64,000 nt of DNA from Rhabditoides inermis (GCA_963966185.1 CAWZYM010000318.1:642001-706000), one strand, 5' to 3'. Positions 34,615 to 46,398 are shown, counted from the first letter of the stretch. Translations and numbers: made by a program. Notes: generated from the letters alone by a model not told the origin.

Positions 34615-36810
34615 CTAGTTCTTTTTTCTAGCTGCTACTATCTATTATCTGTTCTCTCTACTGTGTATTTTCATTACATGTACTGAATTACACATCGATA
34701 TTTCACAGAAATGCTGCTATTTTAGTTCAGGTATTTTTAATCTTGTTTTTTTAAAGATAAGATGTTCAGTGTTCACCAATATGATTATTTTCAGTTCTAC
34801 TGCGTTTTCGCTCTCATTTTCACTTCTGCACGATCGATATTACTCGTTGGCTATTTCATGGAACTGCCAGGTATATATATCCCGTTTTACCCCACCTCCA
34901 CATGATCGTATTTTCACACTAACGTCTTTGGTTTTTCTACAATTTGAACATTTAAATCTCCCTTTATATGATATAAAAATTGAATAGAATCTTCTACAAA
35001 ATCGTTTGTGCGCATGTCTGACTTATCTGTCGTCATACGTCGTAGTAATGTCGAATACTAATATTCAAACATCAATAAATGTCATTACTATACTACTCCA
35101 AACATCCCGTTTTCAGCGCACCTCATATCCGCATGTTCCGCTACCTTCCTGTTAGGACTGTTCACATGCGGCAATCTGTGAGTGAAACTATCAGTCAATG
35201 AATCGATCAATGAATTGCTATATTTTATTACATAGACGGCTTAGACGTTTTTTGGGGTGCATTGAGCCATTGAGATTCCACTTGAGTTTTAGTTTTTTTT
35301 TTAATTAATCTTTATATTATATAATAATTATTACAATTCCATACACCATATTACAGTCTGTGTGGTCTTCTGGTGGAGCGAGTGTGGGCGACTGTGTTCT
35401 ACTCTGACTACGAGAGGCGACAGAGGCGTTGGGTCGCCTCTCTCTCGATTATACAAATGATTCTCACTGCTGCCGTCACCGCATATTTCTACGTTACCGG
35501 TGACCAGCACGATTCTTAGTCTGTGTTATTCTGTTCTTCTTCAGGAAATGTCTTCCGATCAACGTTTGTCATTTCTCTAATGGTCGCTCTCACTCTGGTG
35601 GCTTGTGTGGTATGGTTTCTATTTATATACTTATTTTTCTTTTTCCAGTTATTTGGTGGTCTGTACGTATTAAACACTCGCCAGCTGAAAAAGGTCTCTA
35701 CAGACAATTCTGCTTATACCATCAACAAAAAGTTTCAATTAGAAGAGAACATTCGAGTTATGAAGGTAAGCACTGTTTCTTTTTGATGACATCCGTCGTA
35801 ATATTTGAGTTTACAAACATTTTAAGATGTTGAGTAACATAATGAGAGTCGGCGGGACTCTCAACTCACTCTCCGTAGTTTTGCTTTCGCTGCCAAACTT
35901 CGATGTGAGTACATACAGATGTAGCCAGGCACACGGCCCAAAGGTAGCAACAATGACAACAACGGCATCATCAGGCGTGTGCCTGGCCACATCTGCGATT
36001 AGTTTATTAGTTACTGGTTACTGGCTGTTCTCCAATCCGCTCTTTCCAGATTCTAACACCGGATCAGAACGCGATTTGTTGGTGTCTCTTCAATATTCTC
36101 GACTATATGTGAGTTATAAACCACAGTAACTAATTAATCACACCTTTGGTCTCATAATAACTACCAATGCAATTTTTTAGTTACATCATAACCGCTATCA
36201 TAGCAGTATACAAATCGGATGAGGCCCGTTGGAGGAGAGTTCTCATGCAATATCAGGTGATACCCTGTCTTTGAAAATGACAGGGAGTGTTGGTGATGTC
36301 ACATCCGGCAGTAACACTCACGCGCAAAATGACAAAGATAATTTATACGGGTTTTTAACAACTTGTGCAAAATAAAGAAAACGTACAATCATGAGAAGAT
36401 AGGAAAAAAGAATACAACAAAACAAAGAAGCTATATTCACGTAACACCAAGAAGGGGTTTGTAACAGTCAATTTTACGGTTAGAGATTTGAAACACCAGC
36501 CACTGTGGCAGCACCAACACTAATTACTGTAACAATGTTAACGTTTTTTTTAGTTTCTTCGTCGATTCATGTCTACTAAAATAGCGGTGAATGGAGGGGA
36601 GCGGGAAATTGAAGGTGTGCATCTCCCTCTCTTTCTCTCTCCCTCTCTCTCTTCTCTCTCTTCTCTCTCTTCTCTCTCCCCCCCTCTCTCTCTCTCTCTT
36701 CTCTTTTTCTCTCTTTCTCTCTTTCTCTCTCTCTCCATCCAACCTCCGATCTCCACCCAGGTTCCATCTATGCTCGTCATCTCAAGGCCCAATGGGAGAC
36801 AGTGTTGTAA
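34428..36810 (+). CDS. Seven-transmembrane chemoreceptor, Sre-like
   Basis: Eleven exons join in phase: 34428-34559, 34795-34870, 35117-35177, 35357-35499, 35545-35609, 35649-35765, 35827-35904, 36050-36108, 36181-36256, 36554-36614, 36761-36810, giving 305 aa. Features in order: an extracellular N-terminus with an NWT glycosylation site, TM1 FYCVFALIFTS, then LLVERVWATVFYSDYERR (E-R-x-x-A-T plus DYER, typical of the Sre family), SIIQMILTAAVTAYF, NVFRSTFVISLMVALTLVAC, the post-TM5 motif FQLEENIRVMK (F/Y-Q-x-x-ENIR in Sre proteins), ILTPDQNAICWCLFNILDY, YIITAIIAVYKS, and a short tail ending HLKAQWETVL. Predicted sensory-neuron membrane receptor; ligand unknown. It is somewhat shorter than typical Sre proteins, and the start at 34428 is the least certain point. 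A broken copy lies 3 kb upstream. Confidence 0.8.
34565..34611. repeat. (GA)n microsatellite at the 5' end of sre intron 1
   Basis: The GA repeat begins directly within the donor context GTGAGAAGAGAGAG of exon 1. Confidence 0.9.
35916..35995 (+). ncRNA. Intronic hairpin of pre-miRNA size (candidate)
   Basis: Inside intron 7 of the sre gene, CAGATGTAGCCAGGCACACG (35916-35935) pairs with CGTGTGCCTGGCCACATCTG (35976-35995), 19 of 20 positions, with a 40-nt loop. The 80-nt length and position suit a microRNA precursor, but a MITE remnant is equally possible without small-RNA data. Confidence 0.3.
36620..36740. repeat. CT-rich tract in sre intron 10
   Basis: Low-complexity CT sequence between the last two exons, pyrimidine-rich in gene sense. 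Confidence 0.9.
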
Positions 36811-38639
36811 ACGAGAAAACTCGACAACTCAAAGAAACACCAACACTTCACGCACCCCCACGAATTGTATACTTGTTTACTAGATCGTTTTAGTTTTTTT
36901 AGCATAGATTTTCTTTATGAAAAGTTATTTCGATATTCTACGGCAATCGTAGTTTATGCCGGCCTCGCTGTTCAAAATACGTTCCATTATTGTTTCTTAT
37001 ACTCTCTGTTTGGTTTGTTCACAATGACTCTTGAAAGGCTTGAAATAATAAACTGAACTTCGGCTATAATGCATGACTGTTTCAGTCAGAAATATAGTCT
37101 GGCTTTCAAGAATGATCGCATCTGCCTAAAAGTTGAAACGAGTTGTAGTCATCAAATCCAAAAATACATGTTTAATCACTAGACTGTATATTTTTGTAGT
37201 TTTTTGTTGTTGTTTTTGAAAACATGTGGTTTGACATCGATTTTCGATGCATTAAATGTACCACAATACGGTTAATAGATACATGCTAACCAATTTACGC
37301 AGAGTCTAGTTGTCATTTAATTACAAGGCGTACAGTGAACAAAGAGATAGGGACATAGGGGCATAAGCGCATAGGGGACCGCTACCGGTGAACGCTTGTA
37401 CCGTCCATTGGAGCCACGCCCCCTTCCGCTCCGCCTCCTCAAGCCACGCCTACTTTGCGCCACCAGAAAAAGAGAGCGAGGAGACACTAAGATTAGAGAG
37501 AGAAGCATAACAGACAGAGAGCGAGCGGAAACGCGGTTTTTTCTGTCTGGAAACTGTCAGTGCGAGCGAGCGAGCAAGTTTAATCGAGAAACAAAACAAA
37601 AAAAAAACGAGAAACAGTTGTAAACCCTGGAGTCAAACATCATGGGAACTGAAAATCAATTGCTGTTTTATTGCAAATATAACATATTCAAGTACAATTA
37701 CAATTATAACAAGTTTAGTTTTGTTGAGTTTTTTTTCCTAAATCGATACGATATGATCACAAAACACTGAAAATCGTACCTGTTCTCAATCTCTCTTCTT
37801 TGTGACGCGACAAATCGCATGTTTGTGAAATTAAAATATATTTATATTTACATCGTATTAAACAATCTGAAACATAAAATAAATCAAATACCAAACAGCG
37901 CCACTCTCACCTGTACTCATTCGTGTCGACTGTTGAGTCGAGTTCCGTGATTGTCCCCATCGCGAAATATGATCAGGTCCATGTTCAACTACAACTCACT
38001 TGTGCATGGCTGAGAAGACGAGTCCAATTAGAAGAAAACGTCGATGGTCACTGAAAGCGAAGCATACCGAGGCTACAATTATCAAAAATTACTCACTCTT
38101 TTCCTGGCAGATCGTCTTTATTCGCTCACTTCCACGTGAGTAGAATAATTAAACGTAGTTAAGCACTACTATCGATTGAATGAGGACTTTTTTCCACCCG
38201 CATGGTGTGAATATCTCTATCTCTCGCTCGCTCGCTCGCTCTCTAGTTCGCTCTCTCTCCCTTGCTCTCTTCATCGCGTTCTATCTCTCGCACCATGACA
38301 TTTCACGAACAGCCACGAAGAACAAAGGTAGTGGAAGAGGGTGCATGTAACTCCGCGGGGCTTGGGCCTTAGCCCCCCCCCCCGATCTCCCTGCGAACAG
38401 TTCCTTATAAATTTCATGGATTGCGTAATACAATGTAATAATGTAACTTATGCTGTCTTATACTGTTTCTCCAAATGTACACGGTAATAAACTTATACTC
38501 ATTAAGTATTATTACAACTCACATACTCACAAGCGATAAATAGAGTTTTCACGCCCACTCCACATCCACATCATACGTCAATGTGCACAGCCTATGTGAA
38601 TATGAAACGTAAGTGCAAAACGTCACATTCAGTCGACGA
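36811..38639. other. Intergenic, no confident gene
   Basis: Mostly AT-rich, with a GC-richer block at 37370-37570. On the minus strand 37911-37960 could be a first coding exon (ATG, 16 codons reading MGTITELDSTVDTNEY, then a GTGAGAG donor), but no convincing downstream exons were found. Confidence 0.4.
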
Positions 38640-39072
38640 GGGATCCAGCGGGTAGGGCAGGGCGCGAGAAATCATCAGAGCTGAGGTCGACAAGACCGGA
38701 AAGGAACTTCAATGTTTGCACACTTAACTGCCAAGGACTGTCCCAGGCTACCAAGGAGGAGATGCTATTCGAAACTCTGGAGAAGATCAAGTGGGACGTC
38801 ATATGCCTACAGGAGACGAAGAGGGCGACAGAGAAGCGGACGAGAAGACGAGACGGGACGGAAGTTGTGATGGGAGCACGTTGCCGCAACGGCAGTGGAG
38901 GAGTTTGGTTTGCGGTGTCAGGTAAAACTACGTCGTTAACAAAAATAGAGGGGGTTCGTCAGCGTTCTCTTTGTTTCGACCACATTAGGATCAGCTCGAA
39001 GCGCCGATCGTTTGGATTTCTTCAGCGGTTTGCAGACCCGCTTGGCCCGCAGGGCCGCCAAAATCGCTTGTA
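38640..39072 (+). pseudogene. LINE endonuclease-domain fragment
   Basis: The reading frame shows the start of an apurinic-type (APE) endonuclease of a non-LTR retrotransposon, RTE-like: FNVCTLNCQGLSQ, then IKWDVICLQETKR with the catalytic Glu of the QET motif, then GGVWFAVSG. It stops at 39070 and no reverse transcriptase follows. The fragment is not joined to the LINE pieces at 13.7-14.3 or 60.2-61.3 kb. Earlier part 38640-38710 is in frame but not recognisable. Confidence 0.75.
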
Positions 39073-39878
39073 AATCATTCAAATAATAAATGTTTCAGAA
39101 ATTTTCTTGATATTGTCTCTAAATCGTTCGTTGAACAACTATAAACCAAAACAAAACATGAAACAATAGTTTAAGACTCAAAAATATGTTCGCTGGTTAG
39201 GTCTTCACGTCTGTATGGTATGCCTCCAGTCGCTGATTCGCTGAAAGACAAGTTCACTAACGCCGCCCTCGTGCGCTCATTGGCTCGTGATGCGCGGAAG
39301 CGTGTGCGGGAGAGCGCGATAATGTGCACACTGATTGTGATTTGCGTAGTCGTTCACGCGCGTTGTATTGTTGTTGTTATTGTTGTTGTTTGTTCTATCT
39401 GTTGATTTACTTTGAAAAAATAGTGATAGTTACTGTGAAACTATCAGTACATCAACATTAATACATGATACATTGATACATTGATACATACAGTCGTCGC
39501 CTGGAAGATAGTTTTTGGGCCACGCCCCTTTTCGCCGGAGAGCGAAACTCAGATTCGGTCGAGAGAATGCAGAGCGAGAGACAAAAAATCGATCAAAGTT
39601 GCACGTATTTTTTTTCTAAATTTTGTCACTGAAGCACTATTTTGTCATCCTGGGTGGTCTTGCTGATATTTTCATTCTGCCGTGTATTGTCGCGATTCTC
39701 ATCCCCGCATCCGTCCCCCCTTCCCACACCCAGAAACAGTCTTGGAAAAATCATGTTTATTCACAATCAGCTCGTCAACAAACGTACATTTTGAAACAAT
39801 CAACAATTCACATTTATTTCAACAACACAGCGATCAGTGTAACATCAATACAAAATGTAACAATGATACATCAGTTAC
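39073..39878. other. Intergenic, no gene seen
   Basis: A 61-codon frame at 39220-39405 has no recognisable features. The segment at 39510-39600 (CCACGCCCC then GAGAGCGAAACTCAG) loosely resembles 37420-37560 (CCACGCCC and GAGCGAG words), suggesting another dispersed repeat. Confidence 0.4.
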
Positions 39879-40050
39879 CTTGTATCGCTCGCGGGCTTTC
39901 TTCAGTGGTGTGTTGGTCCTCGTCGAGGCAGTAGGCAGTAGACGTGGAGGGCAGCTCCTCAATCTTCTCCTCCTCAGACGACATCATCTGCTGCATCTTC
40001 TGACCACCCATCTTGCCGTTCTCGTTCCTATCTGGCCATGTTTCCGCTTT
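39879..40050 (-). pseudogene. Coding-like exon with a 7-bp tandem duplication (frameshift)
   Basis: Between a TTAG acceptor and a GTAACT donor the minus strand reads ENGKMGGQKMQQMMSSEEEK, then IEELPSTST. The word TACTGCC is then directly duplicated. In the frame that ignores one copy, the exon ends TNTPLKKARERYK, which looks like genuine protein; in the actual frame it ends HTTEESPRAIQ. This suggests an exon broken by a 7-bp duplication, but no companion exons or family were recognised. Confidence 0.3.
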
Positions 40051-40104
40051 CTAACGATACCCGCATACTACAGTAACCTCAAATTGTTTCTGCACGCCAT
40101 TCAT

Positions 40105-40240
40105 GAGTTTTGAGAGAGCAGGTTTGTGTTTATAGTTTAGTGTTAAAAAAAAATAGTTTTATGCATGTGCTTTTTGTTGAATTGAGATGAACCCAAACAG
40201 AGCTACTTTACGCTTGTACTTTTCAAAAGAGAATTCCAAT
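40105..40240. repeat. Dispersed repeat related to 15900-16030
   Basis: It shares GCAGGTTTGTGTT, TTTTATGCATGTGCTTTT and ACGCTTGTACTTTTCAAA-like words in the same order with the insert in the Tc-type element. Confidence 0.6.
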
Positions 40241-40611
40241 ACCAGTTCCTAATCATGATCGCGATCGCATGAGAGAAACAAGTATAGTTTCAAACAAACA
40301 AAAAAACACCAATATCTTCCGCACTAACTCAGAAAAGTGTTCAGAGGTGATGTCAAGAGTTGATGAGATATTGAAAAATAAAATTCAACAAGCAACAACC
40401 AGTTACACCAGAGTTCGCCACAAATTATGCTCATGTTACCACGAGCAATACATGTTCTCATGTCTATTGATGGGAGTGAGTAGTAAACGGGAATGTTATT
40501 CGACATTATTACTAGCGGAACATTGTTGCTTCAACTTCAAGGCGATGGCGAATACTAGTATTCTCTTGCCTCTCGGAGCTTCTTTCGTTTTCGTTTTGCA
40601 CGCTATTGTCG

Positions 40612-40690
40612 AGAGCTGACTGTCCGTCTTCCTCTGCTCTACCCCATCGCGCGTAACTTATTGCGAGCATAGAACTATATACGATTCCTG
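40612..40690. repeat. Dispersed repeat shared with 7495-7570
   Basis: Same-orientation copy of the repeat seen in a farl-11 intron, containing AACTTATTGCGAGCAT. Confidence 0.65.
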
Positions 40691-41059
40691 TCCTACTGTC
40701 CACACTTGTGGCAGACATAAGTCGCTACATGATTCCAATGCACCAATAAAATCAGGTACATGGGTTCAAAACTGGGCTTTTCACCATTGCGTTGTTATTT
40801 CACCTCTAGCTCCCTCATTACATTGTTTTCGGCAAATTTGACAATTTCTCACACCACCTTGCTTTTCCTTCAAGTGCATCTTGTGCTTATGTTCATGTTA
40901 TGTCTAATGAGAATTTCTTATTTGTTTACTTACCACTTACTTCTTACTTTCTAGTTCACTTCATTGATTATATTGCGAGTGTTTATTATATGTTTTTGTT
41001 ATTGACTCATTCTGGAAACTATACTGATTTTAAAAAAAAACTCTCTTTTTTTCTTTTTT

Positions 41060-41100
41060 CATTTTCAGAGTACGCTGATAATTCGCGTACTCTGAAAATG
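41060..41100. repeat. Perfect 16-bp hairpin
   Basis: CATTTTCAGAGTACGC and its exact complement GCGTACTCTGAAAATG are separated by 9 nt. It lies 390 bp upstream of the srsx start codon. It might be a terminator-like or small-RNA structure or a MITE scar; function unknown. Confidence 0.6.
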
Positions 41101-41490
41101 GGGGAGCGTAGATTACACTAATAAGTAAATAGGTACATTAGCCTACAGACATCAAGTTGCTACATAGGGTTACTTTAATGTCTATCGGATCACATCATTC
41201 ACCTGATTCTGATCTTCTCTAACCACCCTCATTTCTATAACTGTCATTGTGAAAAAGGCGGGGCCACCACAAACAATGTTATAGCTACATAGTCATAGTT
41301 ACAGTCACATTCAAGAAAGTGAATTACATACTACAAATCTCACTCATACCGAGCTAATGTTTCTTATTTGTGATTCTGTTTTGTTCGTTCGCAAAACGCA
41401 ACCACAATATTTTTCGTTTTTTTTTCAGATTTCAGTACTCGTAAATTGTTTTTTTCTGAAACCATAACTTTCTTTTCGGTATTTTTCATT

Positions 41491-44400
41491 ATGGAATCAA
41501 CGATTTCTCCTCAAAACGAGCCAGAATTGCAGTACGCGACGCAATTCAGCCGGCTCATAACTTATCCAGGTAAAATCATCATTCTGTTCGATTTCTACTC
41601 ATACTACTCATATGTTGTTATGGTAGTTGTTAATGGGGTCCAGAGACCACGAGTGTTGAGTACTTCTATTTTTCTACCTGCACCCATTCAGCCGTAGCTG
41701 TCACGATGCTGATCGTTTTGTTCGGATATTTCGGGAATATTGTCATGGTCATCGTGACATTCCGGACAAAGTAAGTTCTATTAGAAGTTCACTGTTAAAA
41801 AAAACAGAAGGACACCAAGTACACACTTGGTGTCCTTCAATAATCTCACTTCAATAAGGCAAAACTCATACCACAAAGGAGGGGGCCGAGGGAAGCGAGC
41901 ACACATTACTTTTTGCTTCATTATGTCGTTCAAATCATTTTAAAACGTTAAAATTAATTCATACAACTGTTATAGACAGTTTAGACAAGTTTGGCACAGT
42001 CTGGGAACATTTTTTGAGAAAAGTCATATTGACCCGGACGAAAGGTCCGTAACCGCGTTTAGATAAATACCGAAACGCGTGGTGCTGTAGAAGACTGACA
42101 ATTGAAAAAGTTTACACAATCCCTTTGCTCAGATCGATCCTCTCGCCGTGCACTGCAATGATCGCGATTGGCTGTGGGTTCGACTTGATCCACCAACTCG
42201 GCCACATTGTCTTCGGGGCCACTGTCTTCGGAGGCGCCTATCCGATGACCATGCACCAGTCAACATGCGCATACATACAGCTCGTACCCGTTGTGGGTGA
42301 GGAGTCGATCTTCTGTTTACTTTGTGAAACCTGTTTACATCGCTTTTGCCTGTTCCCGTTGTGGGTGAATGGCTTTCTTTGATCACCAAGTCATCAGGTT
42401 GAATGATCGACGAGAGATCTACCTAGTTCTTGATTAGGCCTAGGTAGTTCCCGCTACAGTAGTTTGTCTGCTGTTATTCCACCGAGATTCATAGTCGTTA
42501 TAATTTTCATTTTCATTACAGGCATGGCAGCGGGTAGCTTCATGCATCTCTCCATCGGTCTCGACAGATTGTTCGGTATCATGCTGCCGCGATTGTGAGT
42601 TTTCGAGAAAATGTTCTGTTATTGTTTCAACTTCAAGTAAACAAATCACAGTTTTCTCTCCAACCAGCCCCCAGAATGCGCTTCTGTACCTTAAACTTCA
42701 AAAGCAAATTAGAGTCAGTCTGATTCCGGTCTTCAGGTACGTGCGCCTCAACAAGACCGTCTACTTCATCGTGCAGATGTCGTTTGTGGCCGTCTACTCG
42801 GCCTACCACCTCTACGTGGTATTCGCGTACATGAACCCGCACGAGTGAGTCAAGAGTCAACGATATTATGCATACGGTAAAAGGGTGCCACGCACCACTA
42901 GTTGATTACCTCGAGCGCCCATTTTGTTTAGCTTTAGCTAGCGCTATACAAAAACTGAGCTAGCAGGCACAAACACAGTACAGTAGCTGATAACGTTTTG
43001 GTTTTGTACACACGATCGGTGAACTAGAAGAACCACACCAGAAGACCGGAAGAGACCGGAAGGGACGGCGTCTTTCAGACGCGTGATCTGCGTGGTGGCG
43101 GAGGCGTACTCTGGGTACGGCAAGATGATCTGGTCTCTGTGTGTTGTCGCCGTCAATCTCACCATTGTATTCGTCTACGTACTGGTATGGATACGGGTGA
43201 AAACGCTGACCGGTGAGTGCACTCTTTGTAACCAAAAGCACTCCCGCAAAGTGAGTATATGAGCTGAGCATTCTATGCAGAAATCAGTCGAGATGCTGAT
43301 GGGTGAGTGCAGACACCACTTCATTACACTCTTTATAACCAGACCATAAGCACTATAAGCTATAAGGAGACGCTTTAGTACATACTTCAGCACAGACAGA
43401 CACTCTTTGTGCGCTCAATCAGATTGGCATAGCTATATTCCTATATCTATATTACTAGAAAACACCACAAGGTGACGCTGAATTGTCAGCGCAGTGGCGT
43501 AATGGGAATAAAGTAATCTAATCGAGACAAAATCAAGAAATAGGTGTATAATATTGTTTTGCTTCCCTTCACGAATTGCACGTAGTACATATGAAGCTTG
43601 CCAAGTATGAAAGGGAAAGGGTAGCAATATGCAAGAGATTCGAGAAAAAAGGTCAAAATGCGTTTTCAGTCTCTTCAAACGGAAGCTTTGATAAGTCCTA
43701 TGTTAAAAGCTTGTATGAAACAAACTAGTATCAATATTGATATGATATTAACATAATTGTGTGTACAAATCTCAACCCGCAATAACTCCTTTTTTCAGCG
43801 ATGGCGGAAGCGACGACCAAAGTGATCAAGTCGCTTCTGGTGCTGGTGGCGTTTCTGATGCTCGGATGGTTCCTCACCATGTCCATAGTCTTTGCTGGCA
43901 CCAAAATCGAGGTCGGTGGCAGACAGGTGCGCTCACGGTTTCCAGTAGTGCATAGTGACTAGAAAAGTAGGCAGCGCCATTCAAAAAGCTGTTCCGACTA
44001 TGTAGTGAACTGTAGTAGTTACTAATATAGTTACTAATACTATGTAGTTACTAGTGAAGTTTTGCCTGTTCAGCTGGATGGCGTGGACATGTTCTACCTG
44101 CATGCGTATGCCGGACTGGCCGTCAACGCGGCAGTCGCAGGCAACATTCTCGTGTACTACATCACAAAGTGAGTGCAATCGCATTTGTTTTGTTTAGCCG
44201 GTTGGGATCCTCCTAGATTCTGGGATCCTCTTCTGGATCCTCTTAGGACCCTCCTAGTCGAGAACAAGAGTTCAAGTGCCGAATAGCGAAACTTTGAAGC
44301 AGGGGACATGGATTAGCAATAGCACATATAATATTATTCAGGGAGATAGTTCGCCGGATCACGGTAGAAAATTGATCTACCCTCTTGTCGCATTCGATCT

Positions 44401-46398
44401 ACCTTCTAGTCGTGAGGAGACACAAGCGCGCGCATTCAAACGCTAATATCGATCAAAGAAGCCGGCCTGCGAATCAAAGAGGCCGCGGCACACTCGAGCC
44501 TTTCTCGCGCCGTCTGACCTCTCTCGCTCGCAACTTAGTTTCGCTAACTGACCCCGGCTGTCAATAGCAGAAACTATCCTCCAGGCGGCGACTATATAAG
44601 TCGGTATCATTTGTGATTTTCGAGCGTATCGCTACAATGCTACTTTCAACCATATCCGAGACCTTTCATCGCCCTCTTCATAATTGTAGCAGAACTCAAA
44701 AAAATACCTAACAAACGATGTGATCGGCGAAATTCGGATGCGGAATTTGGGTTGTCAAAATAATATCGGGCAAAGAAAAAAAGTTCTTCATCAAATCTGC
44801 AAATATTGCGATGACAGAATTCGAGGAACTTCATTGGCATCGTTTCGGCAAATTTAGCGACGGCAGAATTCGCTGATCTTTGTGTGTTTTCCGCGAATTT
44901 AGCGATGGCCAAATTCGCTGAACAGCGACAGATCAAATTCGCTTTCACAAAAGTTCGGCCGGTGAGAGGGATTGAACCGTCTTCCCTCGATAACGAAGCG
45001 TGAATGTTACCAATACACCATGGCAGCTCGTTCGCAGAGTTTCTGAAACGTTGTGAAACATGCGCCATCATGATTTTGAAAAAGAAGTATGCAAACGACT
45101 GTTGATGGTATATAAAAACATCTATGTTTTAATATACCAGCAACAGCGAGAACTTTGTTCTTCCTTTTGGAATGCGAATAGCTAAACAGATGTTCGCAAT
45201 TACATAGATGTTCGCGCACACATTCTCCAGTTCACAGCGTCTGGGAGAGAGCGGAGGTGGTATATTGGTAAGATTGACGGTTGGTGAACGGGGGACGCCG
45301 GTTCGATTAATCTCGATGGCAGAATTTTTGTGAACTGGAGTTCAGCGTATTCTGCCCTCGCCATATTCGCGGAAATGTAGGAACAAAAATTCAACAAATT
45401 CTGCCGTCGCTAAATTCGCTGAAATAGAGTCAACGAAAAATCAGCGAATTCTGCCGTCGCCAAATTCGCCGATCTTGTGAAGCAGATTTTATCGGCATTC
45501 ATATTTTACGAAAAACTTTTGCATCACGAAATTCGCAACACGTGTTTTCCAGAATGCAAAATTGTCTATCTTATCGTAAGTGCTAAATTTTCTTTGCATA
45601 TTTGTTAGAATGCAATGATTTGACAATAATGTGCATTACAACTTTTTCATGGAACCTAATTTTCATCGCGTACTCACCGAATTCCCTCAATAAAACGAAG
45701 TGCTCAGAACGCTCGAAAAACACAAATGATACCGACTTATATGCTGTACGCATCCCCCCACCCCTGAACGGTCCAATCGCATTTGTTTTGTTTAGCCGGT
45801 TGGGATCCTCCTAGTCGAGAACAAGATAGAGCTCAAGTGAGTGCGACTCCTGAATCCGGGGTCCTTCTAGTCGAGCACAAGCTAGAGTTTTTGGATTACG
45901 TCGACGTCACGAGAAGGAGATTGCGTACAGTCATACGCACTCAATCGACATAAAACACACTAGGCCATTGCCAATACAAGCATTGTTCATATGGTTCAAT
46001 CTTTCAATCATAATAGCGAACGTACATGTTATTAGCAAGCATGAAAAGAAAACCCACAGTCGTTAACATAACACATATAGTTTGTTATCTACGTAGTTCA
46101 CCCGTGTCCGTGCATACCAATTATCACATTGCACACCTTTGACTACTTCCAGACAGTAAGTAGCCACATTCAATACAATAAGCCCTGGAATAAACATTTA
46201 AAAAATCGTAAAAGTTGTTTCCATAACATTTTGAATCGAATTGGATGTCAACTATCCACTTTCAGCACCGAGTACCGGGGCGCTATTCGGAAGCTGTTGC
46301 ATCGCATCGGGGTACCGGGATTCAAACAGTATAACAACAACGTCACCACTGTTGTCATATCCGTAGCCAATAGCAAGGCCACCAATGGATCTGCATAA
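41491..46398 (+). CDS. Srsx-type serpentine chemoreceptor, intact copy (duplication unit A)
   Basis: Nine exons join in phase: 41491-41569, 41692-41770, 42133-42296, 42522-42594, 42737-42844, 43079-43212, 43799-43926, 44074-44168, 46266-46398, giving 330 aa, normal for srsx. TM1 reads VLFGYFGNIVMVIVTFRTK; then KSILSPCTAMIAIGCGFDLI; TM3 carries SIGLDRLFGIMLPRL; TM4 NKTVYFIVQMSFVAVYSAYH; TM5 MIWSLCVVAVNLTIVFVYVL; TM6 TTKVIKSLLVLVAFLMLGWF; TM7 FYLHAYAGLAVNAAVAGNIL, then NTEYRGAIRKL and a tail ending KATNGSA. Predicted sensory-neuron membrane receptor. A potential 22-nt exon at 43281-43302 was left out because it breaks the frame. Intron 8 (2.1 kb) carries repeats. The gene converged on the TFIIS gene before the tandem duplication; exons 4-9 are duplicated at 49.2-53.1 kb. 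Confidence 0.88.
41807..41838. repeat. Perfect 14-bp hairpin in srsx intron 2
   Basis: GAAGGACACCAAGT and ACTTGGTGTCCTTC flank a 4-nt loop (ACAC). Confidence 0.7.
44216..45771. repeat. Repeat block in srsx intron 8, flanked by a 40-bp direct repeat
   Basis: The sequence CAATCGCATTTGTTTTGTTT followed by AGCCGGTTGGGATCCTCCTA occurs at 44177-44216 and again at about 45775-45814. Between the copies lie the dispersed repeat 44336-44465 and the fold-back 44690-45490. The arrangement looks like insertion-associated or recombination-derived duplication. The same block is at 50910-52465 in unit B. Confidence 0.7.
44690..45490. mobile_element. Fold-back element with GAATTCTGCCGTCGC modules and two tRNA-like cores
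   Basis: Inverted arms at about 44810-44950 and 45340-45480 consist of repeated near-palindromic modules with GCGAATTCTGCCGTCGC and AAATTCGC ends (reverse orientation on the left). Between them are two tRNA-like sequences in opposite orientation: 44944-45022 (minus) and 45250-45330 (plus, with TGGTATATTGGTAAGATT and GGTTCGATTAA boxes). No protein coding is seen. The same element, duplicated with its host intron, is at 51384-52184. Outer limits are approximate. Confidence 0.7.

Noticed and set aside
34709..34730. 22-nt exon in sre between CACAG and GTATTT
   Set aside because: Exon 1 joins directly in phase to the TM1 exon at 34795; the extra exon would shift the frame.
37911..37960. Minus-strand first exon (MGTITELDSTVDTNEY)
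   Set aside because: A good donor follows, but no downstream exons could be joined with confidence, so it is only mentioned in the intergenic entry.
43281..43302. 22-nt micro-exon in srsx with good AG and GTGAG borders
   Set aside because: Including it breaks the reading frame into the following exon (KVIKSLLVLVAFL); skipping it keeps the phase.
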